Below, piece by piece: positions 52,373 to 62,406 of a DNA stretch of 64,000 bases. The notes under the pieces are model-generated. The model did no database searches, was not told the DNA's origin, and saw only the letters and a list, made by a program, of their open reading frames with translations. Each line of letters begins with the position of its first letter. Positions within the stretch are counted from its first letter, which is position 1. The translations under genes were made by a program, and so were the position numbers. Origin of the DNA: Pelagomonas calceolata (lineage: Eukaryota; Sar; Pelagophyceae; Pelagomonadales; Pelagomonadaceae); the NCBI GenBank assembly GCA_918797485.1, contig CAKKNE010000001.1, positions 2,232,001 through 2,296,000 on the forward strand, written 5' to 3'.

Positions 52373-53020
52373 ATGAGACGTGTCAGGGCAACGCTCTTAG
52401 CCCTGCTGCAAGCAGTCCACTGCTTCGCGCCGCGGCGCCTGCACCAGCCACACTCTCCTGCAACCAAGGGCTGCACGCGGCGACGACGACGGCTGTCCGC
52501 CACCAACGAGGATGTCCTTGAGGCGATAAAAGCTCTCAGCGCTCGCATTGATACGCTGGCCGCCGACGTCGAACAACTGAAGTCGGCCCGCGTCGACGGC
52601 CTCGAGGCGGAGCTAGAACGACTACGAACAGCACCACCCGCACCAATGACGACGGCGGAGGCGCTGCGGACGCCACCAGAACCCAGGACATCCGCGCGCA
52701 CGGCGCCTGGCCTCAACGCCGCTCTATCGGCGCGGGCGGCGTTGGGCGCGGTCCGCGGGCAGGCGCCCGCGACGTCGCCGGCGCTGCGGCGCGCGGCCAC
52801 GACCTACGACGCCGACGAGGTCGAGGAGCTGGGCGGCGAGGCCTTCTTCTTCGAGGGCGGCGGCGGCAAGAACGACGAGTTCCTCGACGACGAGATGGAG
52901 GAGCTCCTCGCGATCGGCGGCGACCCCACGTTCCTCGAGCAGGCGCGAGGGGGTAGCGGCGAGTTCGAGTGGGACGGCGTCGAGGACGACGCCGCGCACT
53001 TCGACGACCCCGTCGACTAA
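52373..53020 (+). CDS. Unknown plastid-type acidic coiled-coil protein
   Basis: 215 aa from MRRVRATLLALLQAVHCFAP, a signal peptide with an F-A-P transit motif. A coiled coil follows (VLEAIKALSARIDTLAADVE). The C-terminus is very acidic and Gly-rich (FLDDEMEELLAIGGDPTFLE). Family unknown. Short distance (108 bp) to the divergent NET-domain gene suggests a shared promoter. Confidence 0.6.
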   Translation: MRRVRATLLALLQAVHCFAPRRLHQPHSPATKGCTRRRRRLSATNEDVLEAIKALSARIDTLAADVEQLKSARVDGLEAELERLRTAPPAPMTTAEALRTPPEPRTSARTAPGLNAALSARAALGAVRGQAPATSPALRRAATTYDADEVEELGGEAFFFEGGGGKNDEFLDDEMEELLAIGGDPTFLEQARGGSGEFEWDGVEDDAAHFDDPVD

Positions 53021-53082
53021 TTTCTACAGGTATAGTTCACTTAACACTAGGAGCTTGAGGCGTAGCGGGCCGCGGGCGCGCA

Positions 53083-55397
53083 CTAGTCGTCGCCCCAGAA
53101 GAAGGCCGCGTCGTCGGCTTCAGCCTTCGCGGCCAGCAAGCCCATGGCTTTTCGGAGCGTGTCCCGTGTCGCTGCATCTAACAGTAAATCGGCCCATCCG
53201 TCGTCCTCGAGGACGACCTCGAGCGTCTCGACGTCGCGGACCTCCTCGCGGAACAACGCGTAGCGCGCCAGCTGCGACACGCCGCAGTCCCGGCACAGAT
53301 CTCGCAAGTCCTTGGCCAGCGCCGCGTCGGCGCGCGCCGCCTCGGCCCGGACCAGGGCCTCCACGATATCATCAGCAATCAAATCGACGGCGCAATTGGC
53401 CGCGCTCGTCGCGCTGTTCTCGGTCTCGCGCGCTTTCACCGCGTCGCGGATCTTGCGCGCCTCGTGCATGCGCGCGTCTAACTTGTCGATGGCCTCGTCG
53501 GCGATGTCGCGCCAGGCTTGCGACGCGGCACCATCATCTCGAGCCTTCGCGACCATCTTGCGGGCGGAACGTAAGGACGCGAGGTCGTCTCTGCTCTTGC
53601 CGGCCATCTGGCAGGCCTGCGCGATGGCGTTGTCCGCCTCCTTGGCGGCCTTGAACGCTCGAGCGGCGGCGGCCTGGCGCACGCGCGCCGTTTTTACTTG
53701 GGGCATCTTGGCGTTCTGCGTCGCGCACACCTGTGTGGAAATCAAATTCGGACGCCCCGCCCTCGATGGCGTGGGGGTAACCTAACTCACTGGTTGATTT
53801 CCACACAGACACAGACGGTAGCGTGGCGCGCCGCCGCCGCGACGGCTTTCGCCGCGCGTTGCGAGGCGTAGGAGGCCACGAGGAGGGCATCGTCCGCCGC
53901 AACCGTACGCGACGAGACCACTTCGCAGCGCAACCACTGCAGCTGGAAGCCGCCCCGGCCGTCGGCCACGAGGAAGTCTTGCTTGCCGCAGGGCGGAGCC
54001 CCGACACATACGGTGGTCGACGTGGCCCAGCCCCGCGCCTCGGAAGCTTCGTAGGCCGACCAGTCCCCGATTATCCAGGCCCAGGTGCCTTCTTTCTTCG
54101 CCACGAAGAGGTGGGCGCCCTTTGAGCTAAATAGTGGAGGTCTCGTCGCTTTCCGAGCCGCGCGGTACAAGCCGTTGACCTTCTCCGCTCTTGGACCGCG
54201 CGCACCGGACACGACGATGGCGGCGCAGGCCTCCCGCGCGGCGAGCGTCGCCCAGAGCGCGTCGGCGGCGGCGTCAGCGGCCTTGTTGGCCGCGGCGCGC
54301 TTCTCGAGCCAGCCCTTGCGGTCGCTCTTGCGGCGCTTCTCGTTTTCCCTCGCTCTAGCCTTGCGCTCGGCCTCGCGGCGCTTCTTCCGCTGCAGGCGCT
54401 TCTCCTCGGCGAAAAGGAGCTCGCCCGCGAGCGCCGCGGCGGCACGTTTCCGCGCCTGGGGCCGCCGCGCGCGCCAGGCCCGCTGCCAGAGCACGACGGC
54501 GTTGCGGCCGCGCCGCTGCGCCGCCCGACGTTTTTTCGCCGCGAGCCGCTTCTTGGCTAACATAACGCGGCAGAAGCGCTGGAGGTACGCGACGTAGAAG
54601 CCGCGCCGAAACATGTGAGCCCGAAAGCAGCGCTGGAGCGGCCAGGCGCACATGTGCGAGTCGGCTCGTTCCGCGGCTTCATCCGCCGCCTCCGAGGCCC
54701 GCGTCGCCGCGTCCAGCGCATCACATGCGCACTGGTGCGCCTTCCGCACCGCCCGCCGCAGCCCGATGACGCCGGGGACGCGCGACGCGCGCTGCACGAC
54801 GAGCGCGGCGCGCGTGACGGCCACGAATCTACGAGCGCACCGCACGCGGCCGACGCTCGCCAACCGCGTCGCCGCGTCGCGCCGCATGACCGCGGTCCAG
54901 ACCTTGCGGCATTGCGTCTCCTCCTTGCGCATCGCGCGGAGCTCCCGGGACCGCGCGTCGGCCTCGCGGCGCGCTAATTGGGCCGCCGCGTCGCGCGACG
55001 CCCGGGCGGCCTTGCGCCGGGCGTCCTGCTCCTCGCGCATGCGGCGCTTGGCGTCTCTCGCCTCTGACGCGGACGGGACGCTCGGATAGGCCGTTTCGAT
55101 CTTCCGCGTCTTGCGTCTGCGCGTGCGCCACCAGCCGACGAGCTTCGAGATGAGGACGATACAAACAAGGGTAAACGCGAGCGACATCGCCGCGTCGCCG
55201 GCGCCGCGCAGCTGCTTTGCGCCGTAGTTGCTCTTCTTCGTACTTCGCTTCTTGTGGAGCATGCTCCGGAAGAACTCCAATTGGTCGCCGCCATAATAAC
55301 CCGCCGGCACGGTCGCCGTTCCTAAATAGGTGTCCGACGCGTCGTAGACGGGGAAGTCGTCGCCCGGCAGGTAGCCGTGCGGGATGGTGATCCACAT
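53083..55397 (-). CDS. Basic coiled-coil membrane protein with Trp-rich module
   Basis: Two exons (55397-53817, 53730-53083), 742 aa from MWITIPHGYLPGDD. A beta-rich start precedes a membrane helix (MSLAFTLVCIVLISKLVGWW). Long Arg/Ala/Lys-rich helices follow with IQ-like segments (LQRFCRVMLAKKRLAAKK, VVLWQRAWRARRPQARKR) that might bind calmodulin. Residues about 430-510 form a Trp-rich module (VNGLYRAARKATRPPLF, WAWIIGDWSAYEASEARGW) seen in many protist proteins. The last exon is helical. A perfect CTAGTGTC motif lies 220 bp upstream. Function unknown. Confidence 0.65.
53731..53816 (-). mobile_element. Introner (86 nt) with both inverted repeats intact
   Basis: After GTCTGTGT the element reads CTGTGTGGAAATCAACCAGT and ends AAATTTGATTTCCACACAG before GTGTGCGC. 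The termini are near-perfect inverted copies. The two flanks agree at 5 of 8 positions, a weak target duplication. It joins RHAT to VCATQN in phase 0. Relative to the gene its arms are in the opposite order from the 14456 copy. Confidence 0.88.
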
Positions 55398-55911
55398 TTT
55401 TGCTGTTTTGAGGTTCGGCGCGCTCCTCACGGACGCGGCTGCTGATTTGACCACAAAGCTCTCCGGGCACTCAATCAGCCTGTGGCGCACGCGACACGCC
55501 ACCGCTCGCAGGCGCAGTGCAAGCAGCTCTAAGGACCTTGCTGTCGCGTTCTAAACCAGCTAATGCCAGGCGCAAGCCCGCGCTCTGGCCGAGGCCGATC
55601 TGACCACTAATCCCGAGGCTAGCGCCTGTAAGACACTAGCAATCCGCGGAGACTCGCGGTGTCTCCCCCCCAGGGGCTCCGCCCACTAGTCCTAGCACCG
55701 TAACATCGACTTTCCTTACGATACTATCACTACGACTTTGCCCACCCCGGACCTATATATAAGTTATCTTATTGCTATGTGTTGCCAGTGGCACTGATGG
55801 GGGAAGGAGAGGTCGAGAGCACAGCGGACGCATGGAACTTGGAAGCGCACTGACTCCAGAGACCAGAGGAACGAGGGAAGTGGATGAATTGCGCGACTCG
55901 GCTGCGTGTGC
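55398..55911. other. Intergenic promoter region
   Basis: Contains the promoter-like module shared with 33.1-33.26 kb, and CCTATATATAAG near 55751 as a TATA-like site on the plus strand with no gene following it. No gene is supported. Confidence 0.4.
55618..55640 (-). promoter_or_regulatory. CTAGTGTC-type motif, perfect core
   Basis: Minus strand: GCTAGTGTCTTAC, AGGC, GCTAGC, 220 bp upstream of the gene at 55397 and reading toward it. Upstream on the same strand are GTTACGGTGCTAGGACT and a CTAGTGGG..CCCCTGG..GAGACAC block, as at 33.1 kb. Confidence 0.65.
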
Positions 55912-57408
55912 CTACAGAGCAAGCGCGGTCGCGGCGACGACACCGAGGACCGTCGCAAGCGTGCCCGCACGCGTCGCCGAATCTGACTCAAGCGCCGCGG
56001 TCGATGGCGCGGGCGTTGTGGGCTGGGGCGTGGGCTGGGGCGTTGTGGGCTGGGGAGTGGGCTTGGGCGACATCGTTGGCTGGGGCGACGTCGTTGGCTG
56101 GGGCGTCGTCGGCTGAAACGTCGGACGGGGCGTTGGCTGCGCCGTAGGAGCTGGAGGCGAGAAGACGTAGGCCGAGCCCGAGTATGCGCCGCCATCGTGA
56201 CTGTCTTGCCAGGAACCGACCATGATGGTGCTGCCGTCGATGGCCACGGAAATGCCGAAGGCATCTTCCGCCGCGCCATCCGAGGCCGTCAGCTTGGCCA
56301 CCTGGCCGTACATGGCGCCGCCATCGGTCGTGCGGAAGACGTAGACCGAGCCCGGGCCGGAGGCCCAGCCTCCCTTGGCCCCGACCACGATGGTGTCCCC
56401 GTCGATCGCCACAGATGTGCCAAGGTAGTCGAACGTCGTAGCGTCGCTAGCGGTCAGCTCGGCCACCTGACCGTACGTGGCGCCGCCGTCGCTCGTGCGG
56501 AAGACGTAGGCCGCGCCCGACCCCGGGGAGCCGTTGACTGATACGTAGTGGGCGCCGACCACGACGCTTGCGCCGTCGATGGCCACGGAGTAGCCGAAGT
56601 AGGCGCCACCGCCATCGACGCAGCTGCACCCGGCATCGCTTGAAGTCAGCTTGGCCACCTGGCCGTACGTGGCGCCGCCGTCGGTCGTGCGGAAGACGTA
56701 GGCGGCTTCCCCGCCGAAGGCCCCAACCACGATGGTGGCGCCATCCATGACCATGGAGTAGCCGAAGTAGTCATCCGCCGCGGCGTCAGAGGCCGTCAGC
56801 TTGGCCACTTCATCGTACGTGGCGCCTCCGTCGCTCGTGCGGAAGACGTAGACTGCGCCCGTGGAGTCGACCTTGCCGTAGGCCCCAACCACGATGGTGT
56901 TGCCGTCGATCGCCACGGAGCCGCCGAACTGGTCATCTGCTGCAGCGTCGCTGGCAGTCAGCTTGGCCACTTGTCCGTACGTAGCGCCGCTGTCGGTCGT
57001 GCGGAAGACGTAGACCGAGCCCGTGTAGCCGTCATCCCAATGGGCACCGACCACGATGGTGTCGCCGTTGATGGCCACGGAGTAGCCGAACCAGTCGTCC
57101 GCCGCGGCGTCGGCGGCCGTCAGCTTGGCCACTTCATCATACGTGGCGCCGCCGTCGCTCGTGCGGAGGACGTAGACCGCGCCACCGGTGCCAGCGCCGG
57201 GGGCGCCTATAACCACGGTGTCTCCGTCGATGGCCACGGAGATGCCGAACTGGTCGTCCGCCGCAGCATCGGCGGCCGCAAGCTTTATCTCCTCGAAATT
57301 GGCGGTGCTCAGGCGCCGATTGCTGCCCCGCAGCACCGAGCGGGCGTCCAGCATCGCCCACGCATTGGATGCTCCACCAGCTGCGATTAGTAAGGCCAAA
57401 GTGCGCAT
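55912..57408 (-). CDS. FG-GAP repeat surface protein, probably GPI-anchored
   Basis: 498 aa from MRTLALLIAAGGASNAWA, a signal peptide. About seven FG-GAP blades of the form FGxSVAIDGDTIVVGA...VYVFRTxDGGATYGQVAKLTASDA fill residues 35-420, enough for one beta-propeller. A Pro/Thr/Gln stalk (TPQPTTSPQPT) follows and the last 25 residues (GTLATVLGVVAATALAL) are hydrophobic with no charged tail, as in GPI signals. Likely a cell-surface binding or adhesion protein. It is a paralogue of the 3.0-5.9 kb gene but lacks the beta-helix. No intron. Confidence 0.82.
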   Translation of the reverse strand: MRTLALLIAAGGASNAWAMLDARSVLRGSNRRLSTANFEEIKLAAADAAADDQFGISVAIDGDTVVIGAPGAGTGGAVYVLRTSDGGATYDEVAKLTAADAAADDWFGYSVAINGDTIVVGAHWDDGYTGSVYVFRTTDSGATYGQVAKLTASDAAADDQFGGSVAIDGNTIVVGAYGKVDSTGAVYVFRTSDGGATYDEVAKLTASDAAADDYFGYSMVMDGATIVVGAFGGEAAYVFRTTDGGATYGQVAKLTSSDAGCSCVDGGGAYFGYSVAIDGASVVVGAHYVSVNGSPGSGAAYVFRTSDGGATYGQVAELTASDATTFDYLGTSVAIDGDTIVVGAKGGWASGPGSVYVFRTTDGGAMYGQVAKLTASDGAAEDAFGISVAIDGSTIMVGSWQDSHDGGAYSGSAYVFSPPAPTAQPTPRPTFQPTTPQPTTSPQPTMSPKPTPQPTTPQPTPQPTTPAPSTAALESDSATRAGTLATVLGVVAATALAL

Positions 57409-57721
57409 TGTTAGGGCTGCCCAGTGCAATTAAAAGGGGCGGCGAGTCGAGAGGGGGGCCCGACTTTGAAATGAAATCTCTTAGTAAGACGCGAAGCCCG
57501 CGGACGACTCTGCGCCAGGCACTCCGTCGCCGAGACAGTCCCCGGCTCCCCGGCGGCGCGGCGCTCCACAGACGCCATCGACGCGGCGGCGCACCAACAT
57601 ATGGGCGGGGCGGGCGTTCGGTCACGCTTTCCCCAAGTCGGCCAGGTAGCTCTACGCAAAGCAACATAAGGTTGTTGAATTGGTGGATTAGTAGAGGGGG
57701 GGCGGCCGCGAGCAGAAGACG
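57409..57721. other. Intergenic spacer
   Basis: Upstream of the FG-GAP gene and downstream of the Myb gene. It has an introner-like core (GACGCCATCGACGCGGCGG) at about 57571 without terminal repeats. Confidence 0.4.
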
Positions 57722-59545
57722 TCACGGCGCGGGCGCGTCGTCGGCCCAGCCGCCGTCGCCCTCCCCCTGGGGCGGCGGCTGCGGCCCCCGGATCGGGACC
57801 GGCGCCGGCGGCGCGAGGTGCGAGCAGACCGCCGCGAGCGCGCTCAGCATCGCCGCCGAGTCCTGCTGCTGCGGCGGCGGCGCCGGCGCCGGCGCCGCGC
57901 GGGCCGCCACCGCTCTAGCGATGATCGCCGCGCGCGCCGGGTCGCCGGACCCGCGCGGCGCGTTCGCCAGGTCCTTCTGCTTGAGGAAGTGCTTCTGCGC
58001 GTGGGACCGGACTTGCGCCAACGTCCGAGAGCCGACCGCGTACGCGACCTTGACCCAGTCCCGCCCGTGGACCGCCAAGGCCGCCACGAACTTCGCGTGC
58101 TCGGCCTCGCTCCAGTGGCCCCGCGACATGGGCGGCGGCGCCGCCGGCGGCTGCGCTCCTTCGGTGGTCTTCTGCTTGACGCTTCGTTCGGAGCCGTTGT
58201 CCGCTTTTCTTCTGCGTTTCTTCGCGTCGGCCACGAGGCGGAGCAACCGTGCCCGATCCGGCGGAGATAGAGCGTCTAAGCCGTCAGGGGGGCCCGACCG
58301 TCGACAGCGCGTGCCGGCCCAGGCCGTCGCCGCAAAGGCGCAGTCGACGTGGAACCACTGGACGCGCCCGTTGCCTCCTGGGCGTGGTGAGGGAGGCCGC
58401 GCGCCCAACCGAGCCGCGCCGGCCCGAATCTCGCGCGTCGGGCAATGCACGTACTGACATTTCGACCGACCATCAGGAGCAATGGAAGCCAAAAAAGGCA
58501 AGGGCCGCACGTCGTCGTCGTCGTCCTCGGACTCGGACGCACTTTCCGCTTTATCGTCGTCTTCCGAACTCCCAGTGACCGTCGGCGCTTGGGGCGGCTG
58601 CACGGGCGGCTGGGGCTGGTCCGCCGCCGTCGCGGCGCGCAATTCCGCGTTCCAGGCGTCGATCATCTGCTTGACCTTTTCCCGATCTTCCGGCGCGAGC
58701 AGTTCTAAATTGCGGACGTCTTCTTGCCTCGTGATCGTTTTGGAGCGCCGACAGGCCCGTCTAAATGAAGCGAAGACGCACTCGAGGTGGTACCAGCGCG
58801 TCTTGCCCTGGCCGAGGCGCGCCGACGGTGGCCTTTTTCCGATGCGCGCGTCGCCCGCTCTTAATGGTCTTCTACAGTCGACACTTTGGCACTTACTTCG
58901 ATCGTCCCAGGCCTGCGGTCGTATCGTGAGTGAAGCAGCGGTCGTGTAGCGTGCGTCGGGGGCGCGCGAGAAAAGACGACGCGGCCGCGAAGCTGCCCGT
59001 GAGGTGTGTAGGCCCGCTTGCGACGAGGACGACGGTTCCACGACGACGGGGGCTCGCGACGACGCCGTCGCCGCGGCCACGGCGCGTCCGAGGTGACGCG
59101 CGCGGATTTCCGCGGAATCCGACGTCGGACAGAACGCGCGCAAACTTCCGCAAATTCGGGCCAAATGATTGGTGCCGTGCGCGCTTTGAGGACGCTGGAT
59201 ACGTACGTGGCCGGCCACGAAGGTGTTCTCGCCGGAGCCGCGGCTGGCGTCCGGGAGAGAAGCGGCTGCGCTCATGTGCTGTCTAAAGGCGGCAGTGGCC
59301 GCCGCCGCCGCCGCCGCGCCGGCCTCCTGCGGCGTCGGCGCGGGCACGGCCATGAGCATGGCCGCCGGCGGCAGGCCCGCGGCGGCGACGGCCGCCGGGA
59401 TGGGCCCAACCGGGAGCGCGGCGGTCGGCGGCAGCGCCGCGGCGGGGATGGGGCCGCCCGGCGGCGCCAGGATTTGGGGGTTGGGCGCCGGCTGCGCTGG
59501 GGCCCCCGCCGCGGGGTCCGCGGGGGGGCGCGGGGGCTCCGCCAT
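57722..59545 (-). CDS. Two PARP-type zinc fingers plus SHAQKYF Myb protein
   Basis: 607 aa from MAEPPRPPADPAAG. Two similar modules (about residues 213-300 and 358-440) follow the PARP-type finger pattern: DDRSKCQSVDC, RIGKRPPSARLG, WYHLECVFASF, ending LELLAPEDREKVKQMI; and SKCQYVHC, RLGARPPS, WFHVDCAFA, LDALSPPDRARLLRLV. The first Cys pair is CX4C rather than CX2C. A single Myb repeat follows (HWSEAEHAKFVAALAVHGRD, then SHAQKHF), the plant-type SHAQKYF DNA-binding class. Ala/Pro-rich ends are disordered. PARP fingers sense DNA ends; combining them with a sequence-specific Myb repeat is unusual. Residues 100-210 may include an unspliced intron. Confidence 0.75.
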   Translation of the reverse strand: MAEPPRPPADPAAGAPAQPAPNPQILAPPGGPIPAAALPPTAALPVGPIPAAVAAAGLPPAAMLMAVPAPTPQEAGAAAAAAATAAFRQHMSAAASLPDASRGSGENTFVAGHVRIQRPQSAHGTNHLARICGSLRAFCPTSDSAEIRARHLGRAVAAATASSRAPVVVEPSSSSQAGLHTSRAASRPRRLFSRAPDARYTTAASLTIRPQAWDDRSKCQSVDCRRPLRAGDARIGKRPPSARLGQGKTRWYHLECVFASFRRACRRSKTITRQEDVRNLELLAPEDREKVKQMIDAWNAELRAATAADQPQPPVQPPQAPTVTGSSEDDDKAESASESEDDDDDVRPLPFLASIAPDGRSKCQYVHCPTREIRAGAARLGARPPSPRPGGNGRVQWFHVDCAFAATAWAGTRCRRSGPPDGLDALSPPDRARLLRLVADAKKRRRKADNGSERSVKQKTTEGAQPPAAPPPMSRGHWSEAEHAKFVAALAVHGRDWVKVAYAVGSRTLAQVRSHAQKHFLKQKDLANAPRGSGDPARAAIIARAVAARAAPAPAPPPQQQDSAAMLSALAAVCSHLAPPAPVPIRGPQPPPQGEGDGGWADDAPAP

Positions 59546-60005
59546 GTTTTGATCGGCGCTTCACTCGCTGTGCTGGCGTCGCAAAACACGCTTTACGCTG
59601 TCCGTTTGGCGCTGCGCTTTCGGCTATGGCTTGGGACTGCGAGCACCTGGTTGCCACGCGTGTTTTTGTTATTTTTTTTAGCGGCGGTCGGGGCCAAAAG
59701 CGTCCTGTCAATCATCCCGTCGTCGCCCCGGATCAGCACTAGCTTTTGCCACACCTGGGGCACTAGGAAAGTGCAACCAAAGGAGCCGTGCCCAAACTGC
59801 GCCCCGGGCACCGCGCGGGACCCGTCTCCGTGCCCGGACAGCGCAGACAGGCCAAGGGCGCTCCAGCACCCTGGCCGTCACGTTGACGGCGAACTTGACG
59901 CACGCGGAGCAAGTTGCAACCCCCAGGGTCCCAATTGACTCCCCACAGGGATACCCCAGGCCCACGAGAGGCGCCCTCACGTTTTAATCCACACGCAACT
60001 ACCCC
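59546..60005. other. Intergenic region
   Basis: Open frames on both strands here lack motifs or a convincing start. No gene is supported. Confidence 0.4.
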
Positions 60006-60539
60006 CTACTTGTGCCGCCCGGCCCCCGGCAGCGCGACGGCCGCCCAGTCGTCGCCCTCCGGCGCCGCATCACTCACATCATCCTCATACGCCTCGTGGT
60101 GCGACACGGCGCTTCGTTTATGGTCCAAGACCGAATCCAGAGTGCACCCACTACCAAGGGACCACGTTAGTGTAGTGCGGAAGAACGTCCGCGAGAAGCC
60201 CTCCACCGTCTCGCCGACGAGAGCTCGAGCCTCATTCCTACAACGAGAGAACCACAGCGCCCGCAATTCACAATGCCCTCGCGCGGACGTAGCTTGCCTC
60301 TGCGCTTGCGTAAAATTGTGCACCCAAGCCGTGGCCGCCCGTCGCAAGTCCGCCTCCTCGTCGGAGAGACGCGCTAATAGCTGGCGTCCTAGGTCCTTGG
60401 ACCGCTTGTACTGCTGGATTTTCGACTTGTACTGCTGGTCGACGGTCTTAGCGTAGGCCTCCCGCGCGACGCACTCGTTCTCCTTCTCGTCCATGTCCTT
60501 CGCCTCGTCGCGGATCGCGTAGGAGATGCTGTCGCTCAT
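60006..60539 (-). CDS. Small helical protein of unknown function
   Basis: 177 aa from MSDSISYAIRDEAKDMDEKE. The first 80 residues form charged helices (YAKTVDQQYKSKIQQYKRSK). The rest is mixed with few hydrophobic segments; no signal or membrane helix is seen. Codon pattern looks coding, but the family is not recognised. Confidence 0.5.
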   Translation of the reverse strand: MSDSISYAIRDEAKDMDEKENECVAREAYAKTVDQQYKSKIQQYKRSKDLGRQLLARLSDEEADLRRAATAWVHNFTQAQRQATSARGHCELRALWFSRCRNEARALVGETVEGFSRTFFRTTLTWSLGSGCTLDSVLDHKRSAVSHHEAYEDDVSDAAPEGDDWAAVALPGAGRHK

Positions 60540-61011
60540 CTCCGGGCTGCGTGTCGCTTATGCGGCGGCGTTTTGGGCTGCCCTTGTTCCAACCTCCAAA
60601 CCTGTCGCATCGATCGACGTACCACGGAACCGGAGCCCTCCCGGGCAGGCCTCCGGCGGCGAGCGCCCCCTCCTTCCAGACGACTCGTTAGATGTCGCTA
60701 GTGTCTTACAGACGCTAGCTAATCTTGGCGCCCAGCGTCGCTCGAGCCTCTACGCTCCTTTGCTGGCACGCTGAGCAATTTTGTCACGTGCTACTGCATT
60801 TCTGCACCATTGCGCCGCTGCAGAAGCAACGCTCCCGGCTCGCCGCTCGCTGGCTGCCCTAAGCCCTGAACAGCTCAAAGCTCGCCTGCGCGCCGCACGC
60901 GCGAGCAGCGCGCGGCGACGCGCACCTAGCTTGCCAGCGGCGCGCGCGCCAGCAGCGCGAGGCGACGCGCAGTCAACGCCGGACGCGCAATAAATCCCAG
61001 ACGCCGGCACG
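60540..61011. other. Divergent intergenic region with promoter motif
   Basis: Between the small helical gene and RPB3. Holds one perfect CTAGTGTC motif. No gene is seen. Confidence 0.4.
60697..60719 (+). promoter_or_regulatory. CTAGTGTC-type motif, perfect core
   Basis: GCTAGTGTCTTAC, AGAC, GCTAGC, 292 bp upstream of RPB3 and reading toward it. Confidence 0.6.
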
Positions 61012-62061
61012 ATGTCCTGCTACTCCGTCGCCGCGGACCAAAGGGCCAGGCGGCCCGAGGTCGAGGTTTTGAGTTTGGAGGAGAACCAAATGTCCTTCGA
61101 AGTTAAAAAAACGGACGCGTCCATGGCCAACGCTTTACGGAGGGTTATCATCGCCGAAGTCGTGACTATGGCGATTGACCTCGTCACGTTCGAGGAGAAC
61201 ACTAGTTGCATCGACGACGAGATCATCGCCCACCGATTGGGTCTCATACCGATCAAGTACGCCTTCAAGCCGGGCAAGACGAAGCTGAGGGAGGATGTCA
61301 GTAATGACGAGGCGGCGGCCATGTCGTCGGAACGAGACATTCAAAGACGTTTTAGATTTACTAGAGATTGCGATTGTGATGGCTACTGCGACTGGTGCGC
61401 GTGTACCTTTAAATTACACGTCAAGTACGATGAAGTGATCAAGAACGTCCCGGAGCACGAAAAGAACCAGCCCTACACCGTGACATCCATCAACCTCGAG
61501 TCGGACGACCCGGACGTGTTTCCCGTCCACTTCGTCTCGGAAAGGGAGAGAAATACATCTTCAGAACCAGGAATAGCGATAGTAAAACTAGCCAAGGGCC
61601 AGGAGATCAAGCTCTCCTGCATCGCGAAGTTGGGGTGTGGCAAGGAGCACGCGAAGTGGACTCCAGTTTCGAAATGCGTCTTTCGCCCGAAGCCGACGAT
61701 TAGTTGGGACGACAACGCCGTGCGAGCGTTGCCTCCCAACCTGCGGAACATCATCGTCGACGTCTGTCCTGCTGGTGTTTTAGGATATGAAGATGAGCGG
61801 GATCGCACGTCTATAGTCGTGAAGAACGAGGCGGCGATCCTCGACTTCACCAAAGATATTCAAGATCTTACTAAGCAATTATCACCGCAGAACAAGCCCA
61901 TGTTCCACGCTTCTGCCTCTACGACGGACTTCGTCTTTGAGGTCGAGTCGCTGGGCGGCGTGCCCGTGGACGACTGCGTCCTCTGCGGCCTGAACGAGAT
62001 CAAGCGGAAGCTGACGAACTTGCAGGTGGCCGTGGCTGAAGTTGCCGCGGAGCAGGCTTGA
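61012..62061 (+). CDS. RPB3: RNA polymerase II subunit RPB3
   Basis: 349 aa. The alpha-like N-terminus has MANALRRVIIAEV, the dimerisation-helix signature shared with bacterial alpha. The zinc loop CDCDGYCDWC is RPB3-specific. IPIKYAF and the C-terminal dimerisation strand (TDFVFEVESLGGVPVDD) are in place. RPB3 pairs with RPB11 to nucleate Pol II assembly in the nucleus. Length is slightly above the yeast protein (318). No intron. Confidence 0.95.
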   Translation: MSCYSVAADQRARRPEVEVLSLEENQMSFEVKKTDASMANALRRVIIAEVVTMAIDLVTFEENTSCIDDEIIAHRLGLIPIKYAFKPGKTKLREDVSNDEAAAMSSERDIQRRFRFTRDCDCDGYCDWCACTFKLHVKYDEVIKNVPEHEKNQPYTVTSINLESDDPDVFPVHFVSERERNTSSEPGIAIVKLAKGQEIKLSCIAKLGCGKEHAKWTPVSKCVFRPKPTISWDDNAVRALPPNLRNIIVDVCPAGVLGYEDERDRTSIVVKNEAAILDFTKDIQDLTKQLSPQNKPMFHASASTTDFVFEVESLGGVPVDDCVLCGLNEIKRKLTNLQVAVAEVAAEQA

Positions 62062-62406
62062 GGACTAAGTTTACTTTAGAGATCCCCGGCGCGTCCACCC
62101 GCGCGTCCGCCCGACACGCAGGCCCGGGCTTTGCCCGAGACACCTCAACGGTGACCAGACGCCTCGCTGGCGTCGACGCATCCTTCACTCGGGCAGGCGG
62201 CTTAGCGGTTCAGCACAAGGCTGATGCAGAGCTGATCGTAATCGACGCTGAGTTAGCGCGTCGTACGCGCTGCAATTGTGCAGCGAGACAAGCGGAGGCA
62301 TCTCTCTACTACTAAAGGAATCGCAAGGGCAAACGCCATCGACGCGTGCTGCAGTGGTTGCGTAAAACAGCAGCTGTGCTGGTAGCAAGCGCAGCAAGCG
62401 AGCAAC
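62062..62406. other. Intergenic region
   Basis: Between RPB3 and the cytochrome b5 fusion gene. An introner core (AACGCCATCGACGCG) is at about 62333; nothing else is seen. Confidence 0.4.

Noticed and set aside
55751-55765. TATA-like CCTATATATAAG as a promoter
   Set aside because: No plus-strand gene follows; the region lies between the start of one and the end of another minus-strand gene.
59018-59938. Plus-strand 306-codon frame antisense to the Myb gene start
   Set aside because: Most of it is the antisense of Ala/Pro-rich codons of the zinc-finger/Myb gene, and the rest has no recognisable feature.
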